Shown piece after piece: positions 5,528 to 5,547 of a stretch of 5,547 nt of DNA. A program made the position numbers and the translations under genes. The stretch covers positions 1-5,547 of the forward strand of contig JAGCMZ010000170.1 of assembly GCA_017646225.1 (NCBI GenBank). Reading direction: 5' to 3'. Positions within the stretch are counted from its first letter, which is position 1. Each line of letters starts with the position of its first letter. The notes under the pieces are model-generated. The model was not told where the DNA came from. It ran no database searches and was given only the letters and a program-made list of their open reading frames with translations. This stretch comes from Paludibacteraceae bacterium (lineage in GTDB: Bacteria; Bacteroidota; Bacteroidia; Bacteroidales; Paludibacteraceae).

Positions 5528-5547
5528 AACGTGTTATAATGTTATAG

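Noticed and set aside
5520..5547. Small inverted repeat ATAACACGTTAT and repeated TATAACA at the cysK start
   Set aside because: The arms are only 5 bp in AT-rich DNA at the window edge, and the upstream context is missing, so it cannot be told from chance.
1..5547. New defence, mobile or biosynthetic system
   Set aside because: All genes belong to known housekeeping or surface-protein families. I found no nuclease, transposase, integrase, toxin pair, CRISPR array or biosynthetic cluster; the unusual signals are regulatory or RNA-level.

Overview
The window looks like a chromosomal stretch from a Bacteroidales-type member of the Bacteroidota. The evidence is the compact rpsF-rpsR-rplI operon, an upstream TAnnTTTG-type -7 promoter box, mostly Shine-Dalgarno-less starts, moderately AT-rich DNA, and a secreted BspA-like leucine-rich-repeat protein with a Bacteroidales-style C-terminal module. 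I cannot name a genus from sequence alone.

Layout: (1) 1-732 (+) is the 3' part of der, an essential ribosome-assembly GTPase, cut by the window edge. (2) 730-854 is a long imperfect palindrome filling most of the gap after der and including der's stop codon. (3) 893-1312 (+) encodes a short cytoplasmic FKBP-type prolyl isomerase. A bidirectional terminator (1354-1384) separates it from the convergent ribosomal operon. (4) 2489 down to 1404 (-) is the operon rpsF-rpsR-rplI (bS6, bS18, bL9), with a promoter box and a leader hairpin at 2526-2555. (5) 2677-4068 (+) encodes the secreted BspA-like protein, divergent from the ribosomal operon. (6) A hairpin at 4081-4127, polarised to stop leftward transcription, ends a second minus-strand operon: cysK (5527-4598) followed 9 nt later by a C_GCAxxG_C_C-family protein (4588-4145).

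Most of the window is ordinary housekeeping DNA. Two things stand out. First, rpsR and rplI have strong Shine-Dalgarno sequences, while the other visible starts lack them (rpsF has only a weak one). bS18 and bS6 help form the pocket that hides the anti-SD in Bacteroidota ribosomes, so this suggests translational feedback by ribosomes deficient in these proteins. Second, the palindrome at 730-854 has arm mismatches that are almost all G-U pairs when read as minus-strand RNA, which points to a structured RNA or repeat element of that polarity.

There is no gene-free stretch over 300 bases; the longest is the divergent promoter region 2490-2676. I saw no tRNA, rRNA, CRISPR array, transposase or phage gene.
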